Shown here piece after piece: positions 1 through 8,849 of a DNA stretch of 47,325 bases. The stretch lies in assembly GCA_001786835.1 (NCBI GenBank), contig MFTO01000011.1:4152-51476 (forward strand), read 5' to 3'. The translations under genes and the position numbers were made by a program. How positions within the stretch are numbered: position 1 is the first letter of the stretch; each line of letters begins with the position of its first letter. Origin of the DNA: Candidatus Nomurabacteria bacterium RIFCSPHIGHO2_01_FULL_40_20 (lineage in GTDB: Bacteria > Patescibacteriota > Minisyncoccia > Phycocordibacterales > UBA9973). Below the pieces are notes generated by a model. That model was not told the origin of the DNA, made no database searches, and saw only the letters and a list, made by a program, of their open reading frames with translations.

Positions 1-14
1 ACTTTCGGGAAATA

Positions 15-52
15 GAGCTCTAGAGTTAACTCTAGAGTTAACTCTAGAGCTC
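15..52. repeat. Perfect 38-bp palindrome built from CTCTAGAGTTAA units
   Basis: GAGCTCTAGAGTTAACTCTAGAGTTAACTCTAGAGCTC equals its own reverse complement; the 20-bp core recurs at 12878-12897. Confidence 0.9.
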
Positions 53-106
53 GGAAACATATTTAGCATTAGTGAGCGACCGCTTCTTATTGCTAAAAAT
101 GGACTT

Positions 107-403
107 TTATTTCTTCTTTAAGAAAATTTTGCTGATGATTATGGAAACCAATACGGCAAAGAAGGTTACCGTTAGCGCGTAAAAAAGTTTGTTGTTCAGT
201 CCGGTGAGCTCGCCGAAGAAATAGGTAAATACGCCTTTAAGAGTTTCATCCCAAGCGAGCGCGGTGATGAGCGCCAGCCCAGCGATAACGATGGTCACCA
301 CCCTGCCTATAAATTCGTTCTTTATCTCGCGCACGTTTTTTTTATTCACCATGTTGTCCATTAGTTCTTCCATCTGGGGTAACTCTACTTTATTCTTTTC
401 CAT
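107..403 (-). CDS. Small two-TM membrane protein, DUF5654-like
   Basis: 98-aa ORF, two hydrophobic segments; promoter-like TGCTATAAT 6 nt upstream of the ATG. Confidence 0.7.
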   Translation of the reverse strand: MEKNKVELPQMEELMDNMVNKKNVREIKNEFIGRVVTIVIAGLALITALAWDETLKGVFTYFFGELTGLNNKLFYALTVTFFAVLVSIIISKIFLKKK

Positions 404-418
404 AGGTAAATTATAGCA

Positions 419-492
419 CCCGGATAGTAGATTTTGCCAATGCTTTGAAAAACAAAACGCACTTTAGCGCTTTGGCAAAATTCACTACCGGG
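419..492. repeat. Palindromic element, family 3 (CCCGgTAGTAGATTTTG...CAAAATTCACTACCGGG)
   Basis: Imperfect long inverted repeat; homologous to 27048-27118 inside the cysteine desulfurase ORF. Confidence 0.75.
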
Positions 493-497
493 TAACA

Positions 498-2255
498 CTA
501 ATACACTTCCTGTTGATAACACTTTTCGCAATACACTATTTCTGGTCGCTCGGGGGCATATGAAGTTTCGAATTCATTGTAGCACTCTTCCTTCATGCAT
601 TTTCTATGCCAGAGCTTCCAAGGATTGCGATATTCCAAACGTTTGTAATGCCTGCAATTTGGACAAAATCTAGGCAGGGGTAAATTGTGAGTTTTATAAA
701 ACTTTAACTCTTCTTCAGTAATTCGAAAAGCAGTAGTACACTGATGTAAACATTCCCCTTTATGCGGACAACTTATAATTTCCTTTAAAATCTCATCCTC
801 GACATCTTCTATCAAATCTGGAATATCTTCTGAACTCTTTGTTATTTCGTATTTCTTTTCTTCAGCTTCTCTAAAATTATACCTCTTATTCTTAATTTCT
901 TCTTCTGACAAAGGAGATAATTCTTGAGCATCACTTTCATTATAAGCAAACGGCGAAAGCTCAAACGGAAAGAATTCTCCGAATTTATATATACGTCCAT
1001 TTGCGCCAACATAAGGCATGGAATTCATATGTTCTATTATTTTCGGTAAAATTTCTTCATATTCTTCTTTGGTGTACTGCTTGTTTAAAATACAATATTG
1101 TTTGTTGCGAATCCCAAAACACCCAAATAAATTAGAAGAACCTCCACACCATCCAGAATAATATAACTCTGAAGATGCAGATAGTAATGCTAGAGAAAAT
1201 AATACCTTACTCATAGTGGTTCCCCCACTCGTATATTCATAACATAGTTCTGACCCCAGTCCTGTATTATTTACATCATAAGAATCTTTTATGGCAAAAC
1301 ACCTACTGGTCCATTTTACATTTTCCATATCGTAAGCCTCAAAACAGCTATGCGCATTTTTAACATTTGCAAGCGCATGTCCGGTAGCATTGGTAGATTT
1401 GATAATGTCTGCGTATTTGTGAATTGATGTTTGCGTAAGATTATCAAATTCTTTTATTAATTCTTCAAATATCTTATAACTACCTAAATTTTTTTCTTTA
1501 ATTAGCTTTTCATACTCTTCTTTTGAATATTGTTCGTTTCTAAAAACATATTGCTTATTACGCAAATTTGATGACATAAAACAATTCGAACAATTTACAC
1601 AATCAAAAAGAAAATAGGAATTCAGGCACGTCCTAGTATAAACAGAATAAAAGGTATCATAGTTGTTTGCCCCGTATACTAAATAAGCACAACGCTCACA
1701 TGCATCAATGCAAAGAGAGTCAAAAATCTGCCTGGAGTGATCTATATTTTTTGAATAATGGACATCTTCGGCTATAACAACCGAATAGGATAAATAAACA
1801 TTCTTGCAATCCCGAATGATATTAGAATAATCGGAGTTGGTTGAATTTGCTTGAAAAAGGTGTAATCTTGGAACTTTATCAAATAATTTTTTAAACTGTT
1901 CAAAAAAAGGCTTAGAGAAATCATAATCTTGCGCATAGGAAAATGGATCCCAAGCATCAGAAAGCCAACATTCACGACAAAATACAGGAAATATGCTCGC
2001 GGTAGGATAAGCAGAGAAAATATTCTTCTGACAATTACCGCAAGTGGTTTTAAATAAGCTACGTTCATTACGCCAAGCATAACGCCTAATTTGCCGACAC
2101 TCCGGACAAAAAGTCGGCGGAGGAGCTTTGATTTTTTCGTAAAACGAAAAATCGTCCGGTTCAATGGTGAAGTCTTTTTTGCAATTTTGACAATTCGTAG
2201 ACACTGAGTTTTTCGAATGTGTTTTTGTTTCTTGTTTCATTTTCTTTATCAACAC
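498..2255 (-). CDS. Cys-rich zinc-ribbon protein of unknown function (paralog 1)
   Basis: 585 aa; CxxC pairs at both termini (CQNC, CPEC, CGNC, CREC ... CPNC, CEKC); internal NKQYxxxNxQYxKEEY repeats; paralogous to the next ORF. Confidence 0.75.
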   Translation of the reverse strand: MLIKKMKQETKTHSKNSVSTNCQNCKKDFTIEPDDFSFYEKIKAPPPTFCPECRQIRRYAWRNERSLFKTTCGNCQKNIFSAYPTASIFPVFCRECWLSDAWDPFSYAQDYDFSKPFFEQFKKLFDKVPRLHLFQANSTNSDYSNIIRDCKNVYLSYSVVIAEDVHYSKNIDHSRQIFDSLCIDACERCAYLVYGANNYDTFYSVYTRTCLNSYFLFDCVNCSNCFMSSNLRNKQYVFRNEQYSKEEYEKLIKEKNLGSYKIFEELIKEFDNLTQTSIHKYADIIKSTNATGHALANVKNAHSCFEAYDMENVKWTSRCFAIKDSYDVNNTGLGSELCYEYTSGGTTMSKVLFSLALLSASSELYYSGWCGGSSNLFGCFGIRNKQYCILNKQYTKEEYEEILPKIIEHMNSMPYVGANGRIYKFGEFFPFELSPFAYNESDAQELSPLSEEEIKNKRYNFREAEEKKYEITKSSEDIPDLIEDVEDEILKEIISCPHKGECLHQCTTAFRITEEELKFYKTHNLPLPRFCPNCRHYKRLEYRNPWKLWHRKCMKEECYNEFETSYAPERPEIVYCEKCYQQEVY

Positions 2256-2257
2256 TT

Positions 2258-2271
2258 TTGACGGCCGTCAA
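2258..2271. repeat. TTGACGGCCGTCAA palindrome
   Basis: Perfect 14-bp palindrome in the 28-bp gap between the two paralogs; the TGACGGCCGTCA core recurs near 21577. Confidence 0.7.
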
Positions 2272-2283
2272 TTTTGTTATATC

Positions 2284-4032
2284 CTAATAAACCTCCCGCT
2301 GGTAACATTTCTCACAGTATACTATCTCGGGCTTATTGGGAGCATATGGGGTCTCAAACTCAACTTCACACTTACCTTTGTGGTTTGAGTGTTTTTTGTC
2401 ACACATACATTGCCTGTGCCAGAGCTTCATCGGATTCCTCCACCCCACCCTTTCATAGTGCCGACAATTGGGACACAAAACGGGAAGAGGTAAATTTTTT
2501 CGCTGTAAAAAAGAAAGTTCGCTTTCTATGATTTTGAAAGCGCCGGTGCATAAATGCGTGCAATCTCCTCGATGCCCACACTCTAGGACTTCTTTCAAAA
2601 TATCGGAGGTGACCTCAAAAATATCGTCTGGGATCTCGCTATTTTTTAATGTAATCTCATATAATCTCTTCTCTCTTTCTACCCAGTTGAAAGATTTTTC
2701 ATCAGCAGTATTTTTATCAAGCGGGAAATATTCTTGCGCTAAGGTCTCGTTGTACCCCCAAGGAGAGAATTCGGGAGGGAAAAATTCACCATACTTATAC
2801 GGTATGTTGTTTTTTGTAATGTAAGGCATCTTGTTCATATGCTCTTTGATTTTGGGAACCAGTTTATTATATTCTTCTTTGGTGTATTGCTTGTTTAAAA
2901 TGCAATACTCGGCATTTTTCAACTCCATGCACCCAAAACAATCAGAACAGTTTTTGCAAAAAGCCGAATACTCCAAATCCGCTGAAATCAGGCAAATCAT
3001 ACTGAAAAATTGCCGAGAGGAATTCGCAGTAGGAGCGACACTCTCGTACTCAAGCTCGCCACCTAAAACTCCAGCGCAATCCATTATGTCTTTGCTGTCT
3101 ATAACCCGAAATGAGTATTTTATGTTTTCACTACCACGAACATCAAAAGATTCACCTACCCTATTGGAATTTATAATGAATTCGCCAGTGGCATTGTTGG
3201 AATTTACAATGTTTGCATATTTGACTATGGTATTTTCTTGGAGATTCTTGAATTCTTCTTTTATTTTTTTTAATTCGGAAAATTTATTCAGCTGTAAATC
3301 TTCCATCAATTTATCATATTCAACCTTTGTGAATTGTTTATTTCTGAACACATATTTTTTATTCCTCAGTCCCGTGCTAAGAAAGCAATCTCGACAATTG
3401 TGACAATCAAGCAGGAACAAAGAATCCAGACAGTTCTTCGTTCTGAAAACATAATGGCAATTATAATTACCCTCGGAGTCTACGTTGTAAGAGCATTGGT
3501 CCAGTTTTTGGACACCCAAATTGTCAATTGAATCTTTGGAATTATCAATACTATCCGAATAAGAAACATCCTCGCACTTTATTACCGAATACGAAAGATA
3601 GGCGTTTTTATTGTCCAGAGTGTAGTTCGTGTAGTCGCTATTAACCAAATTTCCGGTCCTGTAATTGAGCAAGTGCGGAACATTTTTTAGTAACTTATAA
3701 AACTGGGAGAGAAACGGCACATCCCAATTTATTTTTTCCGCATAATCTCTAGGGTCCCATTTATCACTCGTCCAGCAATCATTGCATAAGACAGAAAACT
3801 CGTTGCCCTCCGGATACATAGTGATAACTTGCTTCTTACATAAAGAGCAGGGCTTTTTATGTAGCGAGCGGTGATTGCGCCAGACTAATCTCCGGATCAA
3901 TCTGCACTCCGGACAAAAAGTTGGCGGAGGAACGCGGATTTTTTTGTAGAACGAAAAATCATCCGGCTCGATGGTGAAATCTTTATGACAATTCTGACAA
4001 TTTCTATTTTCTAGTTGGTGAGGCATAAACAT
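2284..4032 (-). CDS. Cys-rich zinc-ribbon protein of unknown function (paralog 2)
   Basis: 582 aa; same domain layout as 498-2255. Confidence 0.75.
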   Translation of the reverse strand: MFMPHQLENRNCQNCHKDFTIEPDDFSFYKKIRVPPPTFCPECRLIRRLVWRNHRSLHKKPCSLCKKQVITMYPEGNEFSVLCNDCWTSDKWDPRDYAEKINWDVPFLSQFYKLLKNVPHLLNYRTGNLVNSDYTNYTLDNKNAYLSYSVIKCEDVSYSDSIDNSKDSIDNLGVQKLDQCSYNVDSEGNYNCHYVFRTKNCLDSLFLLDCHNCRDCFLSTGLRNKKYVFRNKQFTKVEYDKLMEDLQLNKFSELKKIKEEFKNLQENTIVKYANIVNSNNATGEFIINSNRVGESFDVRGSENIKYSFRVIDSKDIMDCAGVLGGELEYESVAPTANSSRQFFSMICLISADLEYSAFCKNCSDCFGCMELKNAEYCILNKQYTKEEYNKLVPKIKEHMNKMPYITKNNIPYKYGEFFPPEFSPWGYNETLAQEYFPLDKNTADEKSFNWVEREKRLYEITLKNSEIPDDIFEVTSDILKEVLECGHRGDCTHLCTGAFKIIESELSFLQRKNLPLPVLCPNCRHYERVGWRNPMKLWHRQCMCDKKHSNHKGKCEVEFETPYAPNKPEIVYCEKCYQREVY

Positions 4033-4309
4033 TCATAAATTTATACGAAAAGGGCTCGGCGTATTTTTCTAAAATACTTCGTTCATATAAGTCGAGTTTG
4101 TTGTAGGCGAGTATAAAATTTTTAATGACGCTCCATTCTTCCCTGCCAGCCGGTTTAATATCTCTCGAAGATAGAATATTTTCCATAACACCCAAAGCTC
4201 TCTTTTGAGCATTTTGGCTTGCTTCTATTTTTCCAGAATCCAAAAAAGAAAACATTCGTCCAATCTCTGGATATAGATTCGCCATATAAAATAAAGAATT
4301 CTTTTCCAT
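4004..4309 (-). CDS. Hypothetical protein, 101 aa
   Basis: ORF overlapping the start of the downstream paralog by 29 nt. Confidence 0.5.
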   Translation of the reverse strand: MEKNSLFYMANLYPEIGRMFSFLDSGKIEASQNAQKRALGVMENILSSRDIKPAGREEWSVIKNFILAYNKLDLYERSILEKYAEPFSYKFMNVYASPTRK

Positions 4310-4318
4310 ATTTTCTTG

Positions 4319-4675
4319 TTATTTTAAGTCAATAAATTTATAAATTATTTCTGTAGCTTTTTTTACTATTTCTTCGTCATTAATACCACGAGATTTATTA
4401 CCTAAATTGGGTTTAATATTTACCATAGAGTCAAATTCTAAAACACCATCAGGATTTTCTTCAAAACGAATGTTGAAACCCCAAACATTTTCAAATTTTG
4501 ACCCAGATTTTGTGAGAAGTTCAGAATCTTCTATGTGATAGTCCCCTCCGAGCACAACCCGACCATCCACGATATCCACCGCGCCTTTTATCATTGTTCC
4601 ATACCAAAACTCCGCTAACTTTTTCACTTCTTCCATACTTATTTTATTTTCCAAAATTTTTATTTCCATAATCAT
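4319..4675 (-). CDS. DUF5674-like protein
   Basis: 118 aa, ILENKISMEEVKKLAEFWYGTMIKGAVDI... pattern. Confidence 0.7.
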   Translation of the reverse strand: MIMEIKILENKISMEEVKKLAEFWYGTMIKGAVDIVDGRVVLGGDYHIEDSELLTKSGSKFENVWGFNIRFEENPDGVLEFDSMVNIKPNLGNKSRGINDEEIVKKATEIIYKFIDLK

Positions 4676-5304
4676 TATTTTCTATCTGTGAATTCATATA
4701 AATTTACCCGCGCTGGGCGGATAACTCGTTCGCCCAGTTTATAGCCTTTTTGGATTACGGTTGCAACTTTATGGTCATCTTCTTTTTTGTCAGTTTGCAC
4801 TGTCTCGATAGACTCATGTATACTTGGATCGAAATCCTCTCCAACATTTCCTATTTCTTTCACTCCATACTCTTCAAAAATAGAATCCATTTGCGCATGA
4901 ATATACTCCACCCCCTTGCGCCAACCTTTGTCCACTTTCTCCCAGGTCTCGCGATTGGCAAAAGCGAGATTAAAACTGTCCATTACAGTCAAAAATCGCG
5001 TAAGTATCCGCTCGCGCATGCTCTCGGAGAGTATGGTCTTCCGACTCTCCTCATCTTTTTTATAATTAGCAAAATCCGCTCGCTCTTTCTGCCAGCCAGT
5101 TAGGTATTCTTCTTTTTCTTTTTTGACCTGTTTTAAATCCGCGCGAAGTTTTTTGAGAGTTTTCTTTAAATCCTCTTCGCCGTCAGCATTATATTCAAAT
5201 TCAACTATGTCATCCTCTTCTGTAGGATTTTCTTCTTTAGTTTTCCCGACCCCTGTCGGGATCCCGACTTCGGTCGGGACTTCATTGTCTTCTTGCATAG
5301 CCAT
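4675..5304 (-). CDS. grpE: Nucleotide exchange factor GrpE
   Basis: Coiled-coil then LTRFLTVMDSFNLAF...GVEYIHAQMDSIFEEYGVKEI...GYKLGERVIRPARVNL; terminus overlaps the next gene. Confidence 0.92.
   Translation of the reverse strand: MAMQEDNEVPTEVGIPTGVGKTKEENPTEEDDIVEFEYNADGEEDLKKTLKKLRADLKQVKKEKEEYLTGWQKERADFANYKKDEESRKTILSESMRERILTRFLTVMDSFNLAFANRETWEKVDKGWRKGVEYIHAQMDSIFEEYGVKEIGNVGEDFDPSIHESIETVQTDKKEDDHKVATVIQKGYKLGERVIRPARVNLYEFTDRK
5245..5280. repeat. Tandem GTCGGGA hairpins inside the grpE N-terminal coding region
   Basis: CCCGACCCCTGTCGGG followed by TCCCGACTTCGGTCGGGA. Confidence 0.7.
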
Positions 5305-5318
5305 ATCTTAGCACAAAA

Positions 5319-5420
5319 ATAAAAAAACGAAAATTGAAAAAATTTAAGCGTCGTGGGTCCCCTGTCTTTTTGTCTCCGAGGACGAAGGCGCAAGAATTTT
5401 TATAATTTTCGTTTTTTTAT
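5319..5420. repeat. Palindromic element, family 5, between rpsI and grpE
   Basis: 17-bp perfect arms ATAAAAAAACGAAAATT/AATTTTCGTTTTTTTAT around a core GCGTCGTGGGT..CCTGTC.TTTTTGTCTCCGAGG.CGAAGGCGC shared with mnmA. Confidence 0.8.
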
Positions 5421-5827
5421 CGTTTTGACCACTGCGGAGCCTTTCTAGCTTTCTTGAGTCCGAATTTTCGGCGCTCTTTGGCTCGAGGGTCTCGTTTTAA
5501 GTAGCCTAGAGTTTTGAGTTTACTGCGTAATTCCCCGTCTGACTTTATTAAAGCGCGAGCCACACCGTGACGCACGGCTTCTGATTGTGAGTGCATTCCT
5601 CCACCCATGACTTTTACTTCTATGCTCCATTTTGACGCAATTTGCCCTTTGACGACTGGGTCATTTATCAAGCGACGTTCATCTTCAGTTTTGAAGTACT
5701 CTTTCGCATCGATGCCATTTACCACAAAAGAAGCTTTGGAAGCAGGAGTAATCCGCACTCGAGCGGTAGAAGTTTTTCTTCGTCCCAATCCTTCAAAATA
5801 TTTTTTCTTGTCTTTTTTTTCTGTCAT
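5417..5827 (-). CDS. rpsI: 30S ribosomal protein S9
   Basis: GRRKTSTARVRI ... KKARKAPQWSKR C-terminus. Confidence 0.97.
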   Translation of the reverse strand: MTEKKDKKKYFEGLGRRKTSTARVRITPASKASFVVNGIDAKEYFKTEDERRLINDPVVKGQIASKWSIEVKVMGGGMHSQSEAVRHGVARALIKSDGELRSKLKTLGYLKRDPRAKERRKFGLKKARKAPQWSKR

Positions 5828-5840
5828 GTGGTCTCTTATG

Positions 5841-6206
5841 TTATTCTTCTACTTTTAAATTCTTCAACATTTCCCTCTTTAATTTATTCTTCGGCAACAT
5901 TCTATCCACCGCCAGTCTTACCAACTCTTTGAATCCTTTGGTTTTTACTGTATAAACTCCGGATATAGTTTTTAAACCCCCAGGATATCCAGAATATCTG
6001 TTGTGAGAAAGACTTTCTAATTTCTTCGGAGTTATGCGAATCTTTGAAGCGTTCACCACCTTGACAGGAGAGCCGGAATACATGTTTCTAACAAAAGAAA
6101 CTTTGTCCTTGCCAATGAGAGCTGTAGCGACTATGCTCGCCACTCTGCCTAGAGCCATCCCGCTTGCGTCTATCGTCTTTTCAGTTGTTTTCTTGCTTTT
6201 TTGCAT
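5841..6206 (-). CDS. rplM: 50S ribosomal protein L13
   Basis: DASGMALGRVASIVA ... VRLAVDRMLPKNKLKREMLKNLKV. Confidence 0.95.
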   Translation of the reverse strand: MQKSKKTTEKTIDASGMALGRVASIVATALIGKDKVSFVRNMYSGSPVKVVNASKIRITPKKLESLSHNRYSGYPGGLKTISGVYTVKTKGFKELVRLAVDRMLPKNKLKREMLKNLKVEE

Positions 6207-6233
6207 TTTCTTATACTAAGATAATTTTATTAT

Positions 6234-6587
6234 TTATACAAATTCTATTATCGCCATTTTAGCACTGTCTGATTTTCGCACGCCTAATTTTAAAACTCTG
6301 GTATACCCTCCGTTCTGATTTATGTATTTCGGAGCAATGGTTTCAAAAAGTTTTTTGGTTTCAGACTTGCGACCAAAAAGTGTTGACGCGACAAGTCTTT
6401 TATTTGTCATCGTATTTGACTTTGCTCGGGTGACAAGACCCTCAATAAAAGGACGAAGTTCTTTGGCTTTCTGTTCGGTCGTCTTGATTTTACCTCGCAC
6501 GATTAAATTGAGCGCCAAAGAATTGAGAAGCGCTTTTCTTCCGTTTTTATCTCTGCCAAATTTTCTGTTTTTATTGTGATGTCGCAT
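6234..6587 (-). CDS. rplQ: 50S ribosomal protein L17
   Basis: MRHHNKNRKFGRDKNGRKALLNSLALNLI. Confidence 0.96.
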   Translation of the reverse strand: MRHHNKNRKFGRDKNGRKALLNSLALNLIVRGKIKTTEQKAKELRPFIEGLVTRAKSNTMTNKRLVASTLFGRKSETKKLFETIAPKYINQNGGYTRVLKLGVRKSDSAKMAIIEFV

Positions 6588-6624
6588 TTAAGTTATAAAG
6601 TTGAAAGTTATAAAGTTCATAAAG

Positions 6625-7620
6625 TTATTCCTTAAGATTCAAACCGAATTTACCCAAAACTTTTTTTATTTCGGTAATTCCTTTTTCTCCTATGCCTTCG
6701 ACTTCGAGCAAATCCTCTCGTTTCTTCCTTGCGAGTCCGCCCAAGGTCCTGATGTTGGCAGTGGTAAGCGCGTTTAGAGTCCTAGTAGAGAGTTCCAGGC
6801 TGTCTATTCTAGTTTTTAAAACATCGGTAAAATCATCTCCTCTCTTTGCTTCATCTTCTCCCTTTTCTCCTGCCTGCGGGGAGATATCTTTTTTACTTAC
6901 TTTCATATCCTTTTTTATTTCTTCTTCCGGCTCCTTGAAATCAATTATTGCTTTTAATTGATTTATCATTATTTCAATTGATTTAGCAAGCGCTTCGCGC
7001 GGAGAGAGCGTGCCATTGGTCTCAATCGCAATACGCAAGCGATTGTGATTGGTGTTGTCGCCCACGCGCATATTTTCAACTTCGTAAGAAACGCGCCGAA
7101 TCGGAGTGAAAATACCGTCGACAGCGATGGTGCCGACGTCTACTTTTTCTTTCTGTAAAATTTCTTTCGGCACAAAACCCAAACCTTTTTCGATTTTCAT
7201 TTCAATGCTCAAATTCACTTTGCCTGTTACCGAAGCAATATGCAAATCAGGATTTAAAATTTCCACTTGCCCGCCTCCTTTGATATCCCCCGCTGTGACT
7301 TCTTTCGGACCCTTGATAGAAAGGGTGACAATCTGAGGTTCGTCGGAAATCATTTTAAAATTAACTTTTTTCAAATTCAAAATCATCACAATCACATCTT
7401 CTTTGACTCCTTCTATCGTCTGAAATTCGTGAGCAATACCGTCTATTTTGATTGAAGTGACGCTGGCGCCCGGAAGAGACGATAGTATGATTCTTCGCAA
7501 ACTATTGCCTAAGGTATGGCCGTATCCAGGATATAGACCGTCTATTTCAAATACTCCTTTGTCGCCTTTTTCTTCCACAACACGAGGCTTTGAAGGCATA
7601 ATTACTTTATATTCAGGCAT
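6625..7620 (-). CDS. rpoA: DNA-directed RNA polymerase subunit alpha
   Basis: GYGHTLGNSLRRIILSSLPG; C-terminal domain with helix-hairpin-helix. Confidence 0.98.
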   Translation of the reverse strand: MPEYKVIMPSKPRVVEEKGDKGVFEIDGLYPGYGHTLGNSLRRIILSSLPGASVTSIKIDGIAHEFQTIEGVKEDVIVMILNLKKVNFKMISDEPQIVTLSIKGPKEVTAGDIKGGGQVEILNPDLHIASVTGKVNLSIEMKIEKGLGFVPKEILQKEKVDVGTIAVDGIFTPIRRVSYEVENMRVGDNTNHNRLRIAIETNGTLSPREALAKSIEIMINQLKAIIDFKEPEEEIKKDMKVSKKDISPQAGEKGEDEAKRGDDFTDVLKTRIDSLELSTRTLNALTTANIRTLGGLARKKREDLLEVEGIGEKGITEIKKVLGKFGLNLKE

Positions 7621-7688
7621 ATTTTTTATTTTTATCCACCGCCTTTTCGGCGGGAAAATTATTTTTAATAAAAACTTCTTTTAAAAAA

Positions 7689-8294
7689 TTAACGACTATA
7701 AAATTCAAGCACGGCGTTCAAATCTAGGAAAGTCTCTATATTCTTCGGCTTCTCCAACACATGCCCTTCCATTTTTTCTACATCAAAATTAATCCAAGTC
7801 GGAAAATTATAATCTTTCAAACGCAGGGCCAGATTTTCAAAAATTTTCTTTGTCTTTGAACCTTCACGGACTTTTACGACATCTCCTTTACGCACTTCAT
7901 AGGAAGGAATAGTTATTTTATGTTCACCCACTACAAAGTGTCCGTGGGAAACCATTTGTCTAGCGGCTCGTCTGCTTGGCGCCAAACCCATTCGGTAAAC
8001 TGTATTATCAAGACGGGATTCCAAATGTTCGTAAAACTTGTCTGCGGTACCTGCTCCTTTTACTAGGGTCGCCTTTTTAACATAATTTGAGAGCTGACGT
8101 TCAGTAATACCGTAAGAAAAACGAATCTTCTGCTTTTCAATAAGCTGAGTCCCGTATTCTGAGAGAGCCTTTGGGCGCTTACCTCCCACGCCTCCGAATT
8201 TCGGAGAAGAAGTGGAAAACTTTACGGTCTGACATTTGTCATACACTCCGGGACCTAGTCTTTTACAAATTTTGAATTTTGGCTTTGTTTGCAT
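7689..8294 (-). CDS. rpsD: 30S ribosomal protein S4
   Basis: S4 domain RLDNTVYRMGLAPSRRAARQMVSHGHFVVG. Confidence 0.97.
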   Translation of the reverse strand: MQTKPKFKICKRLGPGVYDKCQTVKFSTSSPKFGGVGGKRPKALSEYGTQLIEKQKIRFSYGITERQLSNYVKKATLVKGAGTADKFYEHLESRLDNTVYRMGLAPSRRAARQMVSHGHFVVGEHKITIPSYEVRKGDVVKVREGSKTKKIFENLALRLKDYNFPTWINFDVEKMEGHVLEKPKNIETFLDLNAVLEFYSR

Positions 8295-8314
8295 ACTTTT
8301 TACTTTATAACTTT

Positions 8315-8767
8315 TTAAACTCTGCGAGGCTTTTTAGCTTTCGGCCCATTATGAGGCACCGGTGTCGCGTCTTTGATTGAAGTAATCTCTATGCCATGCG
8401 CCATGAAAGCTCTGATTGCCGGCTCTCTTCCACTTCCTACTCCTTTGACCACTACGTCTGCATCTTCCACCCCGATTCCTGTTGCCTTGCCACCCACTAT
8501 GTCGCCAACTTTAGACGCTGCAAAGGGTGTTCCCTTTTTTGCTCCTCTAAAACCCAGCGAACCTGCTGAAGACCAAAAAAGAACGTTGCCCATTTTATCT
8601 CCAAAAATAACTTTAGTGTTGTTAAAGGTAGCCTCAATATTCAAAATACCGGAAGTTAATTTCTTCTTTGGTAATTTTAGGGGGGGTGCCTTTGTTTCCT
8701 CGCTTACGGATTTTACCTCTACTGGCGACCCTTCACTTGATTCTTTTGTGACTTTTGTTTTTCCCAT
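8315..8767 (-). CDS. rpsK: 30S ribosomal protein S11
   Basis: IEATFNNTKVIFGDKMGNVLFWSSAGSLGFRGAKKGTPFAA...HNGPKAKKPRRV. Confidence 0.97.
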   Translation of the reverse strand: MGKTKVTKESSEGSPVEVKSVSEETKAPPLKLPKKKLTSGILNIEATFNNTKVIFGDKMGNVLFWSSAGSLGFRGAKKGTPFAASKVGDIVGGKATGIGVEDADVVVKGVGSGREPAIRAFMAHGIEITSIKDATPVPHNGPKAKKPRRV

Positions 8768-8839
8768 CCCGATACTAAAATTTTAATTAATAATTTTTAA
8801 TCTTTATGCCCCGTAATCAAAAATTTAGTACGGGACAAG
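8765..8839 (-). repeat. Family 1 TIR element overlapping the rpsK start codon
   Basis: Minus strand: TCCCGTACTAAATTTTTGATTACGGGGCATAAAG...TTAAAATTTTAGTATCGGGATG; strongly similar to the infB leader. Confidence 0.85.
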
Positions 8840-8849
8840 TTTTTAATTT

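Noticed and set aside
2274-3531. Plus-strand ORFs at 2274-2531, 2468-2824, 2831-3403 and 3334-3531
   Set aside because: Antisense to the clear zinc-ribbon paralog; composition not protein-like.
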